From: a virus | Virus record (IMG/VR): IMGVR_UViG_3300037961_003462 | Location: 1 to 59,452 of that record | Strand: one strand, 5' to 3' | DNA length: 59,452 nucleotides | In this document: piece by piece, positions 8,285 through 15,398 of the stretch | Position numbering within the stretch: the stretch's first letter is position 1 | Layout of the letters: every line of letters begins with the position of its first letter | Notes under the pieces: model-generated | What the model was told of the DNA's origin: nothing | The model's database searches: none | Seen by the model: only the letters and a program-made list of their open reading frames with translations | Position numbers and translations under genes: made by a program

Positions 8285-9627
8285 TACGAATTTGTTATTT
8301 CAAAGTTATTCATTGCTACACCTCTAAATTGTGTACCTATACCTTGTGTTCTAAAAGCAGCTAAGGCTATGCCGTGGTCTGTGTCAGCTTGGCCTACAAA
8401 TACTTGTCGCATTGAGTGACCACTTGTTGGATTGCTTGTGTCTTCTAATACAATATCTGAATCAGATGAGTCGAATTTTGATACATCCCAAGTATTTGCA
8501 CTTGAGTCATAGTAAACAGGAAACACTTGAACATCGCCTGTGCTTGAACCACTGCTCCAAAAGGCTGTTTCAAGTATATATTCAGTTTTACTGTCTTCTT
8601 CGCCATTATAATATTTACGCAAAGTATGCTCAAGGCCTCGCTTGTTAGTGTCTCCAAAACTTGAGGGTGTGCCGACAGTTAAAGTAGTGCCATTCCAAGT
8701 ACAAGTAGTTAATTCTACATCATAGTTAATCCTATCTAAATACATTAACGGAGCTTTGCCGTCCTCAATGCTCCAAGGAATGTCACCCATAAGGTGGTTA
8801 GAGCCACTTTTATAAAGAGTATCACCTACGGCTTCTACAAGTGTGTTTGTGCTTGCGTTGTACTCGTATACAGCGTAGTATAATACACCTGTCGCAGTTG
8901 CTGCCTTAGCATAAAATATCGCAAAGCAATGCTTGCCTCCTACCGTTCCTAAGTTGACAAGTTGATTCATACCATTACCAGACCCACTTACACCCATTGG
9001 GTAAAGTATTCCTCGACTTGTAATCGTCTCACCGTCTATGTCTAAATCCCATACCCTTGCATAAGGAAAAGCACCTGCCCTTGTTAGACCTGTAGATGCA
9101 ATTGTATATACATTGTCACTTGGCTTATTTATAACTGCAAATTTAGGTAGCCTATCTATATAGTTGGTTGTGTCTCCATCATTGACTGTGAAGTCTATGG
9201 TTACGTTATTTGTCCCACCATTATATGTACACACCTTAAATACGTTCCCTGTTCCTACTTCGGGACACATCATAACACATTTAGAGTCTGTTAACCTAAG
9301 CACACTAAAAGCCTGACCTCTAGCATATGGGTCAAAGTCAGCAGTCCCATTAAAAACGGCTGTAGTAGATGAACTAGTGGTCAGAGTTGAACCACTTTGA
9401 GTTACACCGATCGCTGTTAAATCTTGATTGTCTGCATTACCCGCTTGTGCAAACGCATATACATATCGACCTAATTGAAGTTCAACGCCCCTGCCATTTA
9501 TATTGGCATCGTTACCGCCAGTTATAATATTTGATTGCGTACCAGCGTTAGCGATTCCACTTATACTAGCCACTAATTCTGCAAGAACTCTCCTACCAAC
9601 TGATATGGCGTTGGATATTGATATCAT
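8284..9627 (-). CDS. Tail fibre protein with beta-propeller-like repeats
   Basis: 447 residues. It starts MISISNAISVGRR, the same anchoring peptide as the neighbouring fibre. The body contains repeated blade-like motifs (RLPKFAVINKPSDNVYTIAS, GKHCFAIFYAKAATA, HGIALAAFRTQG) in the style of a beta-propeller, a common receptor-binding fold. Its 3' end overlaps the start of 8021-8284. Predicted to act in host recognition on the virion tail. Confidence 0.65.
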   Translation of the reverse strand: MISISNAISVGRRVLAELVASISGIANAGTQSNIITGGNDANINGRGVELQLGRYVYAFAQAGNADNQDLTAIGVTQSGSTLTTSSSTTAVFNGTADFDPYARGQAFSVLRLTDSKCVMMCPEVGTGNVFKVCTYNGGTNNVTIDFTVNDGDTTNYIDRLPKFAVINKPSDNVYTIASTGLTRAGAFPYARVWDLDIDGETITSRGILYPMGVSGSGNGMNQLVNLGTVGGKHCFAIFYAKAATATGVLYYAVYEYNASTNTLVEAVGDTLYKSGSNHLMGDIPWSIEDGKAPLMYLDRINYDVELTTCTWNGTTLTVGTPSSFGDTNKRGLEHTLRKYYNGEEDSKTEYILETAFWSSGSSTGDVQVFPVYYDSSANTWDVSKFDSSDSDIVLEDTSNPTSGHSMRQVFVGQADTDHGIALAAFRTQGIGTQFRGVAMNNFEITNS

Positions 9628-10097
9628 CGCAGGGCTAAAATAGTAGAGGCTGTTGTTCCTGTTGATTTAACTCTTGTAACCTGAACAGGTACAAATGTCC
9701 CTGCCGGCAATCCTGTAAACTTAACTTCGTCACCACCTGATGTAATAACCGTAGCGTCTCCTGCTGTTCCAACGTAGAGAACACACGCAGAGGCCTTGTC
9801 TGGAACTGAGAATATTGTGTAAGCCTCACTATTTGCCATAATGTTAGCGGATATACTTAAAACAGTATCGCTATCTATTGCTGTAACAGTTGCTATGGTA
9901 TCGTCAGTAGTGTTATGAATAATATCACCAACCTTGACGTTTAGGTTGTTAAAGTTTTGACTTGTATCTGTTAGTTTAGACGATGTGCCAGCTGTATCTG
10001 TACTACTAGCTAATGCAAACCCTGGGTCTGGAATATCTATAGTATCACTAGGTACAACAAGGTTTGCTCTTTCTGTTTGTAATTTCTGGTATGCCAT
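9624..10097 (-). CDS. Virion beta-domain protein
   Basis: 157 residues. Residues about 33-100 hold a beta module (KLTDTSQNF, VKVGDIIHN, TVTAID, VLSISANIM) that recurs in three other virion proteins of this phage. The C-terminal half is a second beta domain (DKASACVLYVGTAGDATVIT). It overlaps the fibre gene by ATGA and is preceded by a promoter-like TAACTTTG four bases before the ATG. Probably a tail decoration or fibre-attachment protein. Confidence 0.65.
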   Translation of the reverse strand: MAYQKLQTERANLVVPSDTIDIPDPGFALASSTDTAGTSSKLTDTSQNFNNLNVKVGDIIHNTTDDTIATVTAIDSDTVLSISANIMANSEAYTIFSVPDKASACVLYVGTAGDATVITSGGDEVKFTGLPAGTFVPVQVTRVKSTGTTASTILALR

Positions 10098-10101
10098 ATC
10101 G

Positions 10102-10109
10102 CAAAGTTA
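10102..10109 (-). promoter_or_regulatory. Putative Bacteroidota -7 promoter element (TAACTTTG)
   Basis: On the minus strand TAACTTTG is followed by CGAT and then the ATG at 10097. It matches the TAnnTTTG consensus exactly, and the 4-base spacing predicts a leaderless mRNA. No clear TTG -33 element is seen upstream. Confidence 0.45.
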
Positions 10110-10110
10110 A

Positions 10111-10269
10111 CTATTTTCTATTATACGGAAACAGCCTGTTCAGCGTATCTCTACGCTCACCACATCCACAAGGTTTACCTGTTACCTCAGATGCCTTTTC
10201 GACAACCTTCTTGATCCCCGTGGCCTTAGTGAACTTCTCTATGCTATCTCCTAATCCTTTTGACTTCAT
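10111..10269 (-). CDS. Small Cys-containing phage protein
   Basis: 52 residues. A basic helical N-terminus is followed by a GKPCGCGERRDTLNRLFPYN-type C-terminus, a pattern I have seen in short proteins of many marine phages. The CGC pair could bind metal. The ATG overlaps the stop of the upstream gene (TGATG), typical of the tight packing here. Function unknown. Confidence 0.65.
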   Translation of the reverse strand: MKSKGLGDSIEKFTKATGIKKVVEKASEVTGKPCGCGERRDTLNRLFPYNRK

Positions 10270-10559
10270 CAGTACTTTCCTTTTCTACTCTTTGGTGAAG
10301 ACTTCGTTGATCCGCCTTTACCGGCCCAAAGAGTTTTACATGCCCAATATCGAGCAGTCAATTTGTCTTTTGCTGTAGAGCATTTATGTCTTGCTCTAAA
10401 CGACTTCCTTGCCGCAGCAGAATAGTTGTGCCCATATCCCTTAGCACCAAAATGTATTAGCTTCTCCTTGCCACCTGAGCAAGCCTTAACCATTTTCTTC
10501 TTCCCAGCCCTGTCTGAGGGTCTAGGTTTATTACATGCCATTTTGGATTTGTCCGCCAT
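10269..10559 (-). CDS. Small basic phage protein (Cys/Lys-rich)
   Basis: 96 residues, strongly basic. It contains KACSGGKEKLIHFGAKGYGH and SFRARHKCSTAKDKLTARYW followed by ACKTLWAGKGG. This belongs to a family of small Lys-rich proteins found in aquatic phages and some large DNA viruses, function unknown. Conserved cysteines suggest a small folded domain; the basic tail suggests DNA or capsid-interior association. Part of a run of small basic genes from 11.8 to 10.1 kb. Confidence 0.65.
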   Translation of the reverse strand: MADKSKMACNKPRPSDRAGKKKMVKACSGGKEKLIHFGAKGYGHNYSAAARKSFRARHKCSTAKDKLTARYWACKTLWAGKGGSTKSSPKSRKGKY

Positions 10560-10733
10560 CTACTCTATAAGTGACTTTACAGCTGACCAAAGTTTAACGC
10601 AAGCAATGCCTAATCCAGCACCACCAATAACTGTTACGCCTTTAGCCAATAAAACTCCTGCAATAATTGCAGCATACAATGCTACCGCTAAGTCGCTAGT
10701 AGCCCATTTTAATATTTCGTTTAATTTTCTCAT
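10560..10733 (-). CDS. Small membrane protein
   Basis: 57 residues. A charged N-terminus (MRKLNEILKW) is followed by two hydrophobic stretches (VALYAAIIAGVLLAKGV and VIGGAGLGIACVKLW) joined by a Gly-rich turn, giving a hairpin membrane topology. It ends one base before the next ATG. A promoter-like TATCTTTA lies four bases before its ATG. A holin or antiholin role is possible but unproven. Confidence 0.6.
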   Translation of the reverse strand: MRKLNEILKWATSDLAVALYAAIIAGVLLAKGVTVIGGAGLGIACVKLWSAVKSLIE

Positions 10734-10737
10734 ACCC

Positions 10738-10745
10738 TAAAGATA
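10738..10745 (-). promoter_or_regulatory. Putative -7 promoter element (TATCTTTA)
   Basis: Minus-strand TATCTTTA, then GGGT, then the ATG at 10733. It matches TAnnTTTG at 7 of 8 positions, and the spacing again predicts a leaderless transcript. Confidence 0.4.
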
Positions 10746-10749
10746 GTGA

Positions 10750-11043
10750 TTATGTTTTTTTATGTTTCCGCCTTATGGCTTCTTTACCTCTCTTAAATAT
10801 TCTGACGACCTCAGACTTACCCATAACCTTAGCCCTCTGCTCCCCTACGGTTAGTATTTGAATTTTTCTTGCGAACGGCTTCTTAATTTTTTTAACCTTA
10901 GCAACAGTAGCACGAGCATCACTAGGAGTCGCAAATTTAATTCTGACAGTATCTTTCGGATTTTCATCTGTATATAGTCTTCTACCTGAACCCTTAGGCT
11001 TTTTGCCTGTCCCCACTCTAGGGTCTTTCTTTTTTCTAGGCAT
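10750..11043 (-). CDS. Basic protein, DUF5872-like
   Basis: 97 residues, very basic. It has the block DPRVGTGKKPKGSGRRLY plus TDENPKDTV, and later ARKIQILTVGEQRAKVMGK. This pattern is shared by a small family in aquatic phages and giant viruses that I recall as DUF5872; the family label is from memory. Likely nucleic-acid binding given its charge. One of seven compact genes in this cluster. Confidence 0.65.
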   Translation of the reverse strand: MPRKKKDPRVGTGKKPKGSGRRLYTDENPKDTVRIKFATPSDARATVAKVKKIKKPFARKIQILTVGEQRAKVMGKSEVVRIFKRGKEAIRRKHKKT

Positions 11044-11045
11044 AC

Positions 11046-11297
11046 TTATCTAGTATACTTTTTAGTCACTCTTCCTGCACGAGTATTTGCAACCACAGTC
11101 TTCCCTTTTGCGCCCGCACGTTTCTTTTTCCTTGCAGTGGCAGCACGTTCCGCCTTGCTCATGCTTCGAGCTTTCTTTAGAGGAAGACAACGATCTGGGT
11201 TCTTCTTGTCCTTGCTCGTTCCGCAAGCTCCCAATATCGACCCGTCCGTTCCTATCCTTACCCATTTCTGTTCCCTCCATTTTTTAAGCTCTCCCAT
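11046..11297 (-). CDS. Small basic conserved viral protein
   Basis: 83 residues from the ATG at 11297 (MGELKKWREQKWVRIG); a longer in-frame extension to 11384 lies inside the upstream gene and is rejected. It contains GACGTSKDKKNPDRCLPLKK and SKAERAATARKKKRAG, a block shared with small proteins of aquatic phages and large DNA viruses. Two cysteines and a Lys/Arg-rich tail. Function unknown. Confidence 0.65.
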   Translation of the reverse strand: MGELKKWREQKWVRIGTDGSILGACGTSKDKKNPDRCLPLKKARSMSKAERAATARKKKRAGAKGKTVVANTRAGRVTKKYTR

Positions 11298-11415
11298 TTT
11301 TCTTTTTCTTCTTTCTGTTGCTCTTGCGTAGAGCCTTGAAATCTTCAGATGTAATCTTGTCGTATGGCTTTGCCATCTTAGCAATCTTTTGCTGTGCTGG
11401 TGTTAACTTTTTCAT
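11284..11415 (-). CDS. Very small basic protein
   Basis: 43 residues: MKKLTPAQQKIAKMAKPYDK, then ITSEDFKALRK and a Lys-rich tail. It overlaps the upstream gene by ATGA and the downstream gene by 14 bases, consistent with a real member of the operon. Similar in style to short TPAQQKKI-type peptides in other phages. Function unknown. Confidence 0.55.
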   Translation of the reverse strand: MKKLTPAQQKIAKMAKPYDKITSEDFKALRKSNRKKKKKNGRA

Positions 11416-11579
11416 TGCTTCTTTCTTTTTGCACCCTTAGCATAGTTAGGGTCTTTACAATACTTAGAAGCCGCCATGTTCGCATACGCTGATGGATATG
11501 TGTCAAACGTTCTCTTAGCCCAGGCTATGCCTTCTGGACAAATTTTGTTTCCTTTCTTTTTTGTTCTTCCTTTTGCCAT
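11412..11579 (-). CDS. Small conserved basic protein
   Basis: 55 residues. It contains GNKICPEGIAWAKRTFDTYP and AYANMAASKYCKDPNYAKG, a pattern recurring in aquatic phage genomes. Two cysteines flank a helical centre. It overlaps both neighbours (TAATG and ATGA). Function unknown; the basic ends suggest DNA or virion association. Confidence 0.65.
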   Translation of the reverse strand: MAKGRTKKKGNKICPEGIAWAKRTFDTYPSAYANMAASKYCKDPNYAKGAKRKKQ

Positions 11580-11821
11580 TATGCTCTTCCTCTGTTTCTT
11601 GCTCTGTTTTTACTTTGGCATTCCAAGAACGTAGATCCGTCTTTTCTGTGAGACACATCCTTCTTGTCGCCATTGCCATAAGTACCTCTCTTCCTATTCT
11701 CCTTATTAAGTAAACTCCTTTTCCTAATCTGCTTCTTCTGCTTGTTATACTTCTTTTGATACTCAAGCCTTTTCTTGCGAGCCTTAGGATTTTTCTTATA
11801 ATATTCTGAGGTTCTACTCAT
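11579..11821 (-). CDS. Small basic conserved viral protein, first gene of the cluster
   Basis: 80 residues, extremely basic N-terminal half (KKNPKARKKRLEYQKKYNKQ). The C-terminus has KKDVSHRKDGSTFLECQSKN followed by RARNRG, a block shared with small proteins in other aquatic phages and large viruses. Its ATG lies 14 bases from the divergent plus-strand regulator gene, inside a palindrome that includes both start codons. Confidence 0.65.
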   Translation of the reverse strand: MSRTSEYYKKNPKARKKRLEYQKKYNKQKKQIRKRSLLNKENRKRGTYGNGDKKDVSHRKDGSTFLECQSKNRARNRGRA

Positions 11822-11838
11822 ATCTTAGCAAAGATATG
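11819..11838. promoter_or_regulatory. Palindromic divergent start/promoter region
   Basis: CATATCTT-AGCA-AAGATATG is a perfect 8-bp inverted repeat that contains the start codons of both divergent genes. Each arm gives a -7-like element: TATCTTTG on the minus strand (11836-11829) and TATCTTAG on the plus strand (11821-11828). Both lie seven bases before the ATG they serve. It could be a shared promoter core, an operator, or both. Confidence 0.5.
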
Positions 11839-12258
11839 GAAAATACACTTAAGTACTGGAAGCCCGTCCGAGAATGGATGAAAGCCAAGCATGGCTTACT
11901 ACAAGCCGATTTAGATATGCTTCTATTCCTTTATGACGAGGGAACATTCAAGCAGTCAGATATAAAGAACTTCAGCAAACTATTATCGTGGGATAAGTCA
12001 AGACAAACCCGGCTAATGGATAGCGGTTGGATCAAGATGGTTATGAAGGGTAAGAAGATTAAAGACACTACCTACCGAATGACAGTAAAAGGCAAGTTGG
12101 CTATAAATGAAATGTACAAACGCCTTAACGGAGAGGTGTTCGACGAGTCGAACGCCCTCTACCGTAATGACGCTGGTTACCAAGCCAAAAGATATCGCAG
12201 GTTTATTGAGAAGCTGAATCAGGAGCGCATACAATTACAGCGTCACGGTCACGTATAA
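11836..12258 (+). CDS. MarR-like winged-helix DNA-binding protein
   Basis: 140 residues. The order is a helical N-terminus (EWMKAKHGLLQADLDMLLFL), then a helix-turn-helix (GTFKQSDIKNFSKLLSWDKS), then a wing-like beta pair (WIKMVMKG...TTYRMTVKGKLA) and a basic C-terminal helix. This is the MarR/PadR-type layout. It is the only plus-strand gene between 10 and 14 kb, divergent from the basic-protein operon and overlapping the groES 3' end by 56 bases in convergent orientation. A role as late-gene or operator-binding regulator is inferred. Confidence 0.65.
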   Translation: MENTLKYWKPVREWMKAKHGLLQADLDMLLFLYDEGTFKQSDIKNFSKLLSWDKSRQTRLMDSGWIKMVMKGKKIKDTTYRMTVKGKLAINEMYKRLNGEVFDESNALYRNDAGYQAKRYRRFIEKLNQERIQLQRHGHV

Positions 12259-12481
12259 CGGTGATAACCATACCGTCAAACATGGCATCATGGCCTGCGC
12301 TCTTGTCGTAGTAAATAACATCACCCTCCTTTACGCAGGTGACTTTATCTCCAGCTCCTAGCACAACCCCTTTGTTGTATCTGAAGTGCAGTGCATCGTC
12401 CTCAGACAATAATAAACCGCTCTCGTTCTTGAGCTCTTCCTGAATCTTCTCGATTATTACGTAGTTATTCACCGCTTTCAT
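12203..12481 (-). CDS. groES: Co-chaperonin GroES
   Basis: 92 residues. It starts with the beta-strand YVIIEKIQEE, then a mobile loop with the hydrophobic tripeptide (NESGLLLSEDD, about 20-29), then GVVLGAGDKV and VKEGDVIYYDKSAG, and ends DAVIV. This is the GroES core, slightly short of the usual 95-97. It caps GroEL to form the folding chamber. It lies downstream of and overlaps groEL by 17 bases, the reverse of the usual bacterial groES-groEL order. The C-terminal DSASQ tail is atypical. Confidence 0.88.
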   Translation of the reverse strand: MKAVNNYVIIEKIQEELKNESGLLLSEDDALHFRYNKGVVLGAGDKVTCVKEGDVIYYDKSAGHDAMFDGMVITVIRDRDAVIVCAPDSASQ

Positions 12482-14054
12482 ATGTTCTTGCTAAAGTTAC
12501 TATTGCATTTGTACTAAGTATTGTCGTGGCAACCGACACTGCGTTGCGCAATGCGTTCTTCGTCACCTTTGCCGGATCAACAATCCCCATATCAATCATG
12601 TTCCCATACTGATTGTTCTTTACGTCGTACCCCTGCACACCTCCAAAGACCCCGCCATCAATAATGTCGTCTAGATCGTGCCCTGCATTATCTAGTATCT
12701 GAGTGATAGGAGCCGTAAGCGAGTTGCACATAATCTTACATGCTACACTAGTCTCATCATCTCCATCAACTTCGCACACGTTATTGTACAGTGCAATCCC
12801 TCCACCAGGCAATATTCCCTCTTCTAGGGCTGATTTTACCGCACATACAGCGTCATCTACCCTGTCATAGAGCTCTTTTTGCTCCAAATCTGAGTTACCA
12901 CCCACATAAATCACCCCAATGGCTCCCTGGAGCCCCGCAATGCGCTTAGAAATGAAGTCCTTGTCCTGTTTTTTATGTGCTTCCTCTCTTTGAACCTCTA
13001 ATTCTTCTACTCTCTGCTTGATTTCGTCGTTATACTCTTCGCTTCTTATGATAATTGTCTTATCACGACCCACAATAACCTTTTCTGCGTGCCCTAAGTC
13101 GCCATAATTCGCAAATTGTATGTTATCACCCGTCTGTTCAGACAAATATGTAGCCCCAAGAGCCAATGCAATGTCTCCCATGAGCTCATGCTTACGATAT
13201 CCGAAGTCAGGTGGTATGATATTACAGAATTTTAGTCCATTCCTGACCACATTGGCTGCTAAGGTGTTAATAACGTTCTGTGAGCACGTACCGATAATCA
13301 AAAGTTTCTTCTGTTCATTGATAACTTGCTTCAAAACACCTTCTATACTGATAAGATTCGATATCTCTTGGTCTGTTACAAGAACATGCACGTCTTCTAG
13401 TATGCACTCGTCCCTTCTTTGGTCGTTCACAAACAACGGAGAGGTGTATCCTCTATCAAGCTGGATTCCGTGGGTGACCTCTGAGGTAGTATCTGATGTC
13501 TGACTCTTCTCTACGGTAACAACTCCGTTCTTCAACCCTACCTTCTTGTAGGTGTCGGCAATAACCTTACCTATTTCCTCATCATTGTTAGCAGATATAG
13601 TAGCTACATCTTGCAACTTCTTTTGGTTTACCCTGATTGACTGATGATCTAGATACTTTATTATCTCCTCAGCCTTCTTGTTAAGGGCTCTTAGAACTTC
13701 CGTCACATTATGGTGGGGCTCAATCAGCCTTAGTCCCTCTTTCACTATGGCTTCCGTAAGGACGATGGCTGTTGTAGTTCCATCACCAGACGATAGGGCC
13801 GTCCTATCGGCTGCTTCCCTTACCATGCGAACAGCGAGATTCTCGACAGGGTCGAGGAGGTCGATGGAGCGAGCCACGGTGACTCCGTCCTTCGTGACTG
13901 TAATGCCATGCGTATGCTCGTTAGATTCTATCAGTACTGTGTTACCTCTCGGACCGAGAGTTGACTTGACCGCTTTAGCGATCTGTTCTATGCCACTAAC
14001 TAGACGTTCACGTCCTTCCTGGTCAAAGCACAGGTTCTTTGGTTGGTAATTCAT
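12465..14054 (-). CDS. groEL: Chaperonin GroEL
   Basis: 529 residues against about 545 in E. coli. The ATP site is intact: TLGPRGN near 33, TKDGV with D56 (E. coli D52), GDGTTTA with D91 (E. coli D87), and RVDDAV (E. coli D398). The apical domain keeps the hydrophobic substrate/GroES-binding strand (LDRGYTSPLFV). EYGNMIDMG-type C-terminal motifs are present (QYGNMIDMGIVDPAKV). The usual Gly-Met repeat tail is absent. It probably makes a functional phage chaperonin for virion protein folding. Divergence from cellular GroEL is moderate, which suggests acquisition followed by adaptation. Confidence 0.95.
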   Translation of the reverse strand: MNYQPKNLCFDQEGRERLVSGIEQIAKAVKSTLGPRGNTVLIESNEHTHGITVTKDGVTVARSIDLLDPVENLAVRMVREAADRTALSSGDGTTTAIVLTEAIVKEGLRLIEPHHNVTEVLRALNKKAEEIIKYLDHQSIRVNQKKLQDVATISANNDEEIGKVIADTYKKVGLKNGVVTVEKSQTSDTTSEVTHGIQLDRGYTSPLFVNDQRRDECILEDVHVLVTDQEISNLISIEGVLKQVINEQKKLLIIGTCSQNVINTLAANVVRNGLKFCNIIPPDFGYRKHELMGDIALALGATYLSEQTGDNIQFANYGDLGHAEKVIVGRDKTIIIRSEEYNDEIKQRVEELEVQREEAHKKQDKDFISKRIAGLQGAIGVIYVGGNSDLEQKELYDRVDDAVCAVKSALEEGILPGGGIALYNNVCEVDGDDETSVACKIMCNSLTAPITQILDNAGHDLDDIIDGGVFGGVQGYDVKNNQYGNMIDMGIVDPAKVTKNALRNAVSVATTILSTNAIVTLARTYESGE

Positions 14055-14268
14055 ATTAGATTTAATTTATGCCACTAATATAGAAATAAAACATGACGAC
14101 CTGACAACTTTTTTCCACGATACACTCTCTTATATATTTATTCTTCAAATATTTTTTTAATACTAATTTTTTGACTACTAAAGTCGTCATCTTGTCATAA
14201 ATGTTGATATATAAGGATTCTATCATCATAAAGTCGTCATAAAATATGATAACTTTCGTCATAATACT
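14055..14268. promoter_or_regulatory. Intergenic control module A with GTCGTCATAA repeats
   Basis: 214 AT-rich bases separate divergent groEL and tRNA-Arg. Repeats of (G/A)TCGTCATAA occur at 14183-14190, 14192-14200, 14222-14231, 14233-14242 and 14255-14264, with one inverted copy at 14093-14100. The block from TTG at 14171 through TTGATATATAA matches module B at 27000-27151. A groEL promoter (minus strand TTG, about 22 bases, TATATTAG) would have the inverted repeat in its spacer, so a binding protein could repress it. Confidence 0.6.
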
Positions 14269-14342
14269 GCTCCTATAGCTCAACTGGATAGAGCAACTGC
14301 CTTCTAAGCAGTAGGTTTCAGGTTCGAGTCCTGATGGGAGTA
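14269..14342 (+). tRNA. tRNA-Arg (anticodon TCT)
   Basis: A full cloverleaf can be drawn. The acceptor GCTCCTA pairs with TGGGAGT, including two G-U pairs. The D-arm is AGCTCAACTGGATAGAGC, the anticodon stem ACTGC/GCAGT has loop CTTCTAA (anticodon TCT at 14313-14315), and the T-arm is CAGGTTCGAGTCCTG. CCA is not encoded. It reads AGA, a codon favoured in AT-rich phages. It stands at the head of the plus-strand operon, 13 bases before the first gene. Confidence 0.93.
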
Positions 14343-14355
14343 CAGAGAAAAAACT

Positions 14356-14538
14356 ATGGAAGATCAAGTATCAATTGTAATCGAAGGTGAGCCCGGAGGA
14401 CTGATGTCTTTCCAGTTTACCGGAACTAGGAAGCAACTTATTGATATATTGTATTCCGCAATGAGGGAGGATCAGGATATATATTTCTTACTTACTGAAG
14501 CATGTCATCACTATGAAACGCATCTTTCAGGTAATTAA
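14356..14538 (+). CDS. Small hypothetical protein
   Basis: 60 residues, acidic (MEDQVSIVIEGEPGGLMSFQ, then FTGTRKQLIDILYSAMRED). The alpha/beta pattern resembles short regulators found at operon starts in Bacteroidota phages. It directly follows the tRNA and overlaps the lipoprotein gene by 26 bases. Function unknown. Confidence 0.6.
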   Translation: MEDQVSIVIEGEPGGLMSFQFTGTRKQLIDILYSAMREDQDIYFLLTEACHHYETHLSGN

Positions 14539-14761
14539 TATTTTTCTACTTACGTCTTGTTGTTACGGGCAACATTCGTATTTTGGATTGACGCAAGAGC
14601 AACTTATGAGGGAATCTAAGCGTGACGGATATAGGGTTATGACTCAGCTGATAGACAGCACGATAGTCTATACGCTTACAAATGATTGGGGCACGATAAG
14701 GGTAGCCTATGATCCAAGCTCCAAGTTGCCATCATACATAATATATAGAGAAGATGAATAA
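14513..14761 (+). CDS. Small putative lipoprotein
   Basis: 82 residues. A short signal peptide (MKRIFQVINIFLLTSC) carries a lipobox-like LTSC with the modified Cys at about residue 16. The remainder has SYFGLTQEQLMRESKRDGYR and a beta-rich tail. It overlaps its neighbours on both sides and sits just before the M23 peptidase, so a lysis or superinfection-exclusion role at the outer membrane is possible. This is inference. Confidence 0.6.
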   Translation: MKRIFQVINIFLLTSCCYGQHSYFGLTQEQLMRESKRDGYRVMTQLIDSTIVYTLTNDWGTIRVAYDPSSKLPSYIIYREDE

Positions 14762-15398
14762 CATACTAACCATAGCTGTGGGAATATTGTTGATTGATAT
14801 TGCCATACTATTTCATAATAGAGATAAGTTTACAACGGATTCTTTTTTATGTGTAGGAGAGGAGGTTACAGATACCGTTCAGGTTGAAGAGCCTCCTCTT
14901 TTTTTGGACACTATGTACAATGACTATTGTCCGTATATACACTACAGACACGACAGTACGGTTGACTCTATAACACTACACTTAGATTCGTTTGAGTTCC
15001 ACTCAACGGGCCATGTGTCTAGTGGCTATGGATGGAGATGGGGTAGGATGCACTACGGGATAGACTATGCAGGATGTAACCGGGACACCTCCAGATCCGT
15101 ATGGGATGGAGTAGTGCGTTATGCTGAGACGGGGTACAATGGTGGGTACGGGAACTTAGTTGTGGTGAGACACTTCAATGGCTTGGAGACTTACTACGCT
15201 CATCACTGGTCGCTGCTAGTAGAAGAGGGTGACACCCTGAGCGCAGGCGAGGGGATAGGTATAATTGGTTCGACGGGTAGGTCTACGGGGCCGCACCTTC
15301 ACTTTGAGGTTCGGTTCCTAGGCGTGCCTGTGAATCCTGATGTTGTACAGACTGACACCTTAACATTAATAAAAAACAGATACGACTATGGGGTATAA
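14754..15398 (+). CDS. M23-family peptidoglycan endopeptidase with N-terminal TM anchor
   Basis: 214 residues. The N-terminal segment NILTIAVGILLIDIAILF is a membrane anchor or signal-anchor. The catalytic LytM/M23 domain has zinc ligands in MHYGIDYAG (H100, D104) and GPHLHFE (H183), with H150/H181 as catalytic histidines. It cleaves peptide cross-bridges. It probably acts in lysis or entry; encoding it in the plus-strand block, apart from the holin, is unusual. A second wall hydrolase (amidase) is at 45734-46612. Confidence 0.85.
   Translation: MNNILTIAVGILLIDIAILFHNRDKFTTDSFLCVGEEVTDTVQVEEPPLFLDTMYNDYCPYIHYRHDSTVDSITLHLDSFEFHSTGHVSSGYGWRWGRMHYGIDYAGCNRDTSRSVWDGVVRYAETGYNGGYGNLVVVRHFNGLETYYAHHWSLLVEEGDTLSAGEGIGIIGSTGRSTGPHLHFEVRFLGVPVNPDVVQTDTLTLIKNRYDYGV

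Noticed and set aside
7179-9627. Diversity-generating retroelement acting on the tail fibres
   Set aside because: No reverse transcriptase or template repeat is seen; the shared part is only the N-terminal peptide.
14062-14367. Minus-strand open frame of 101 codons antisense to tRNA-Arg
   Set aside because: It overlaps the tRNA and control module A, and the start of the product is an antisense reading of the tRNA.
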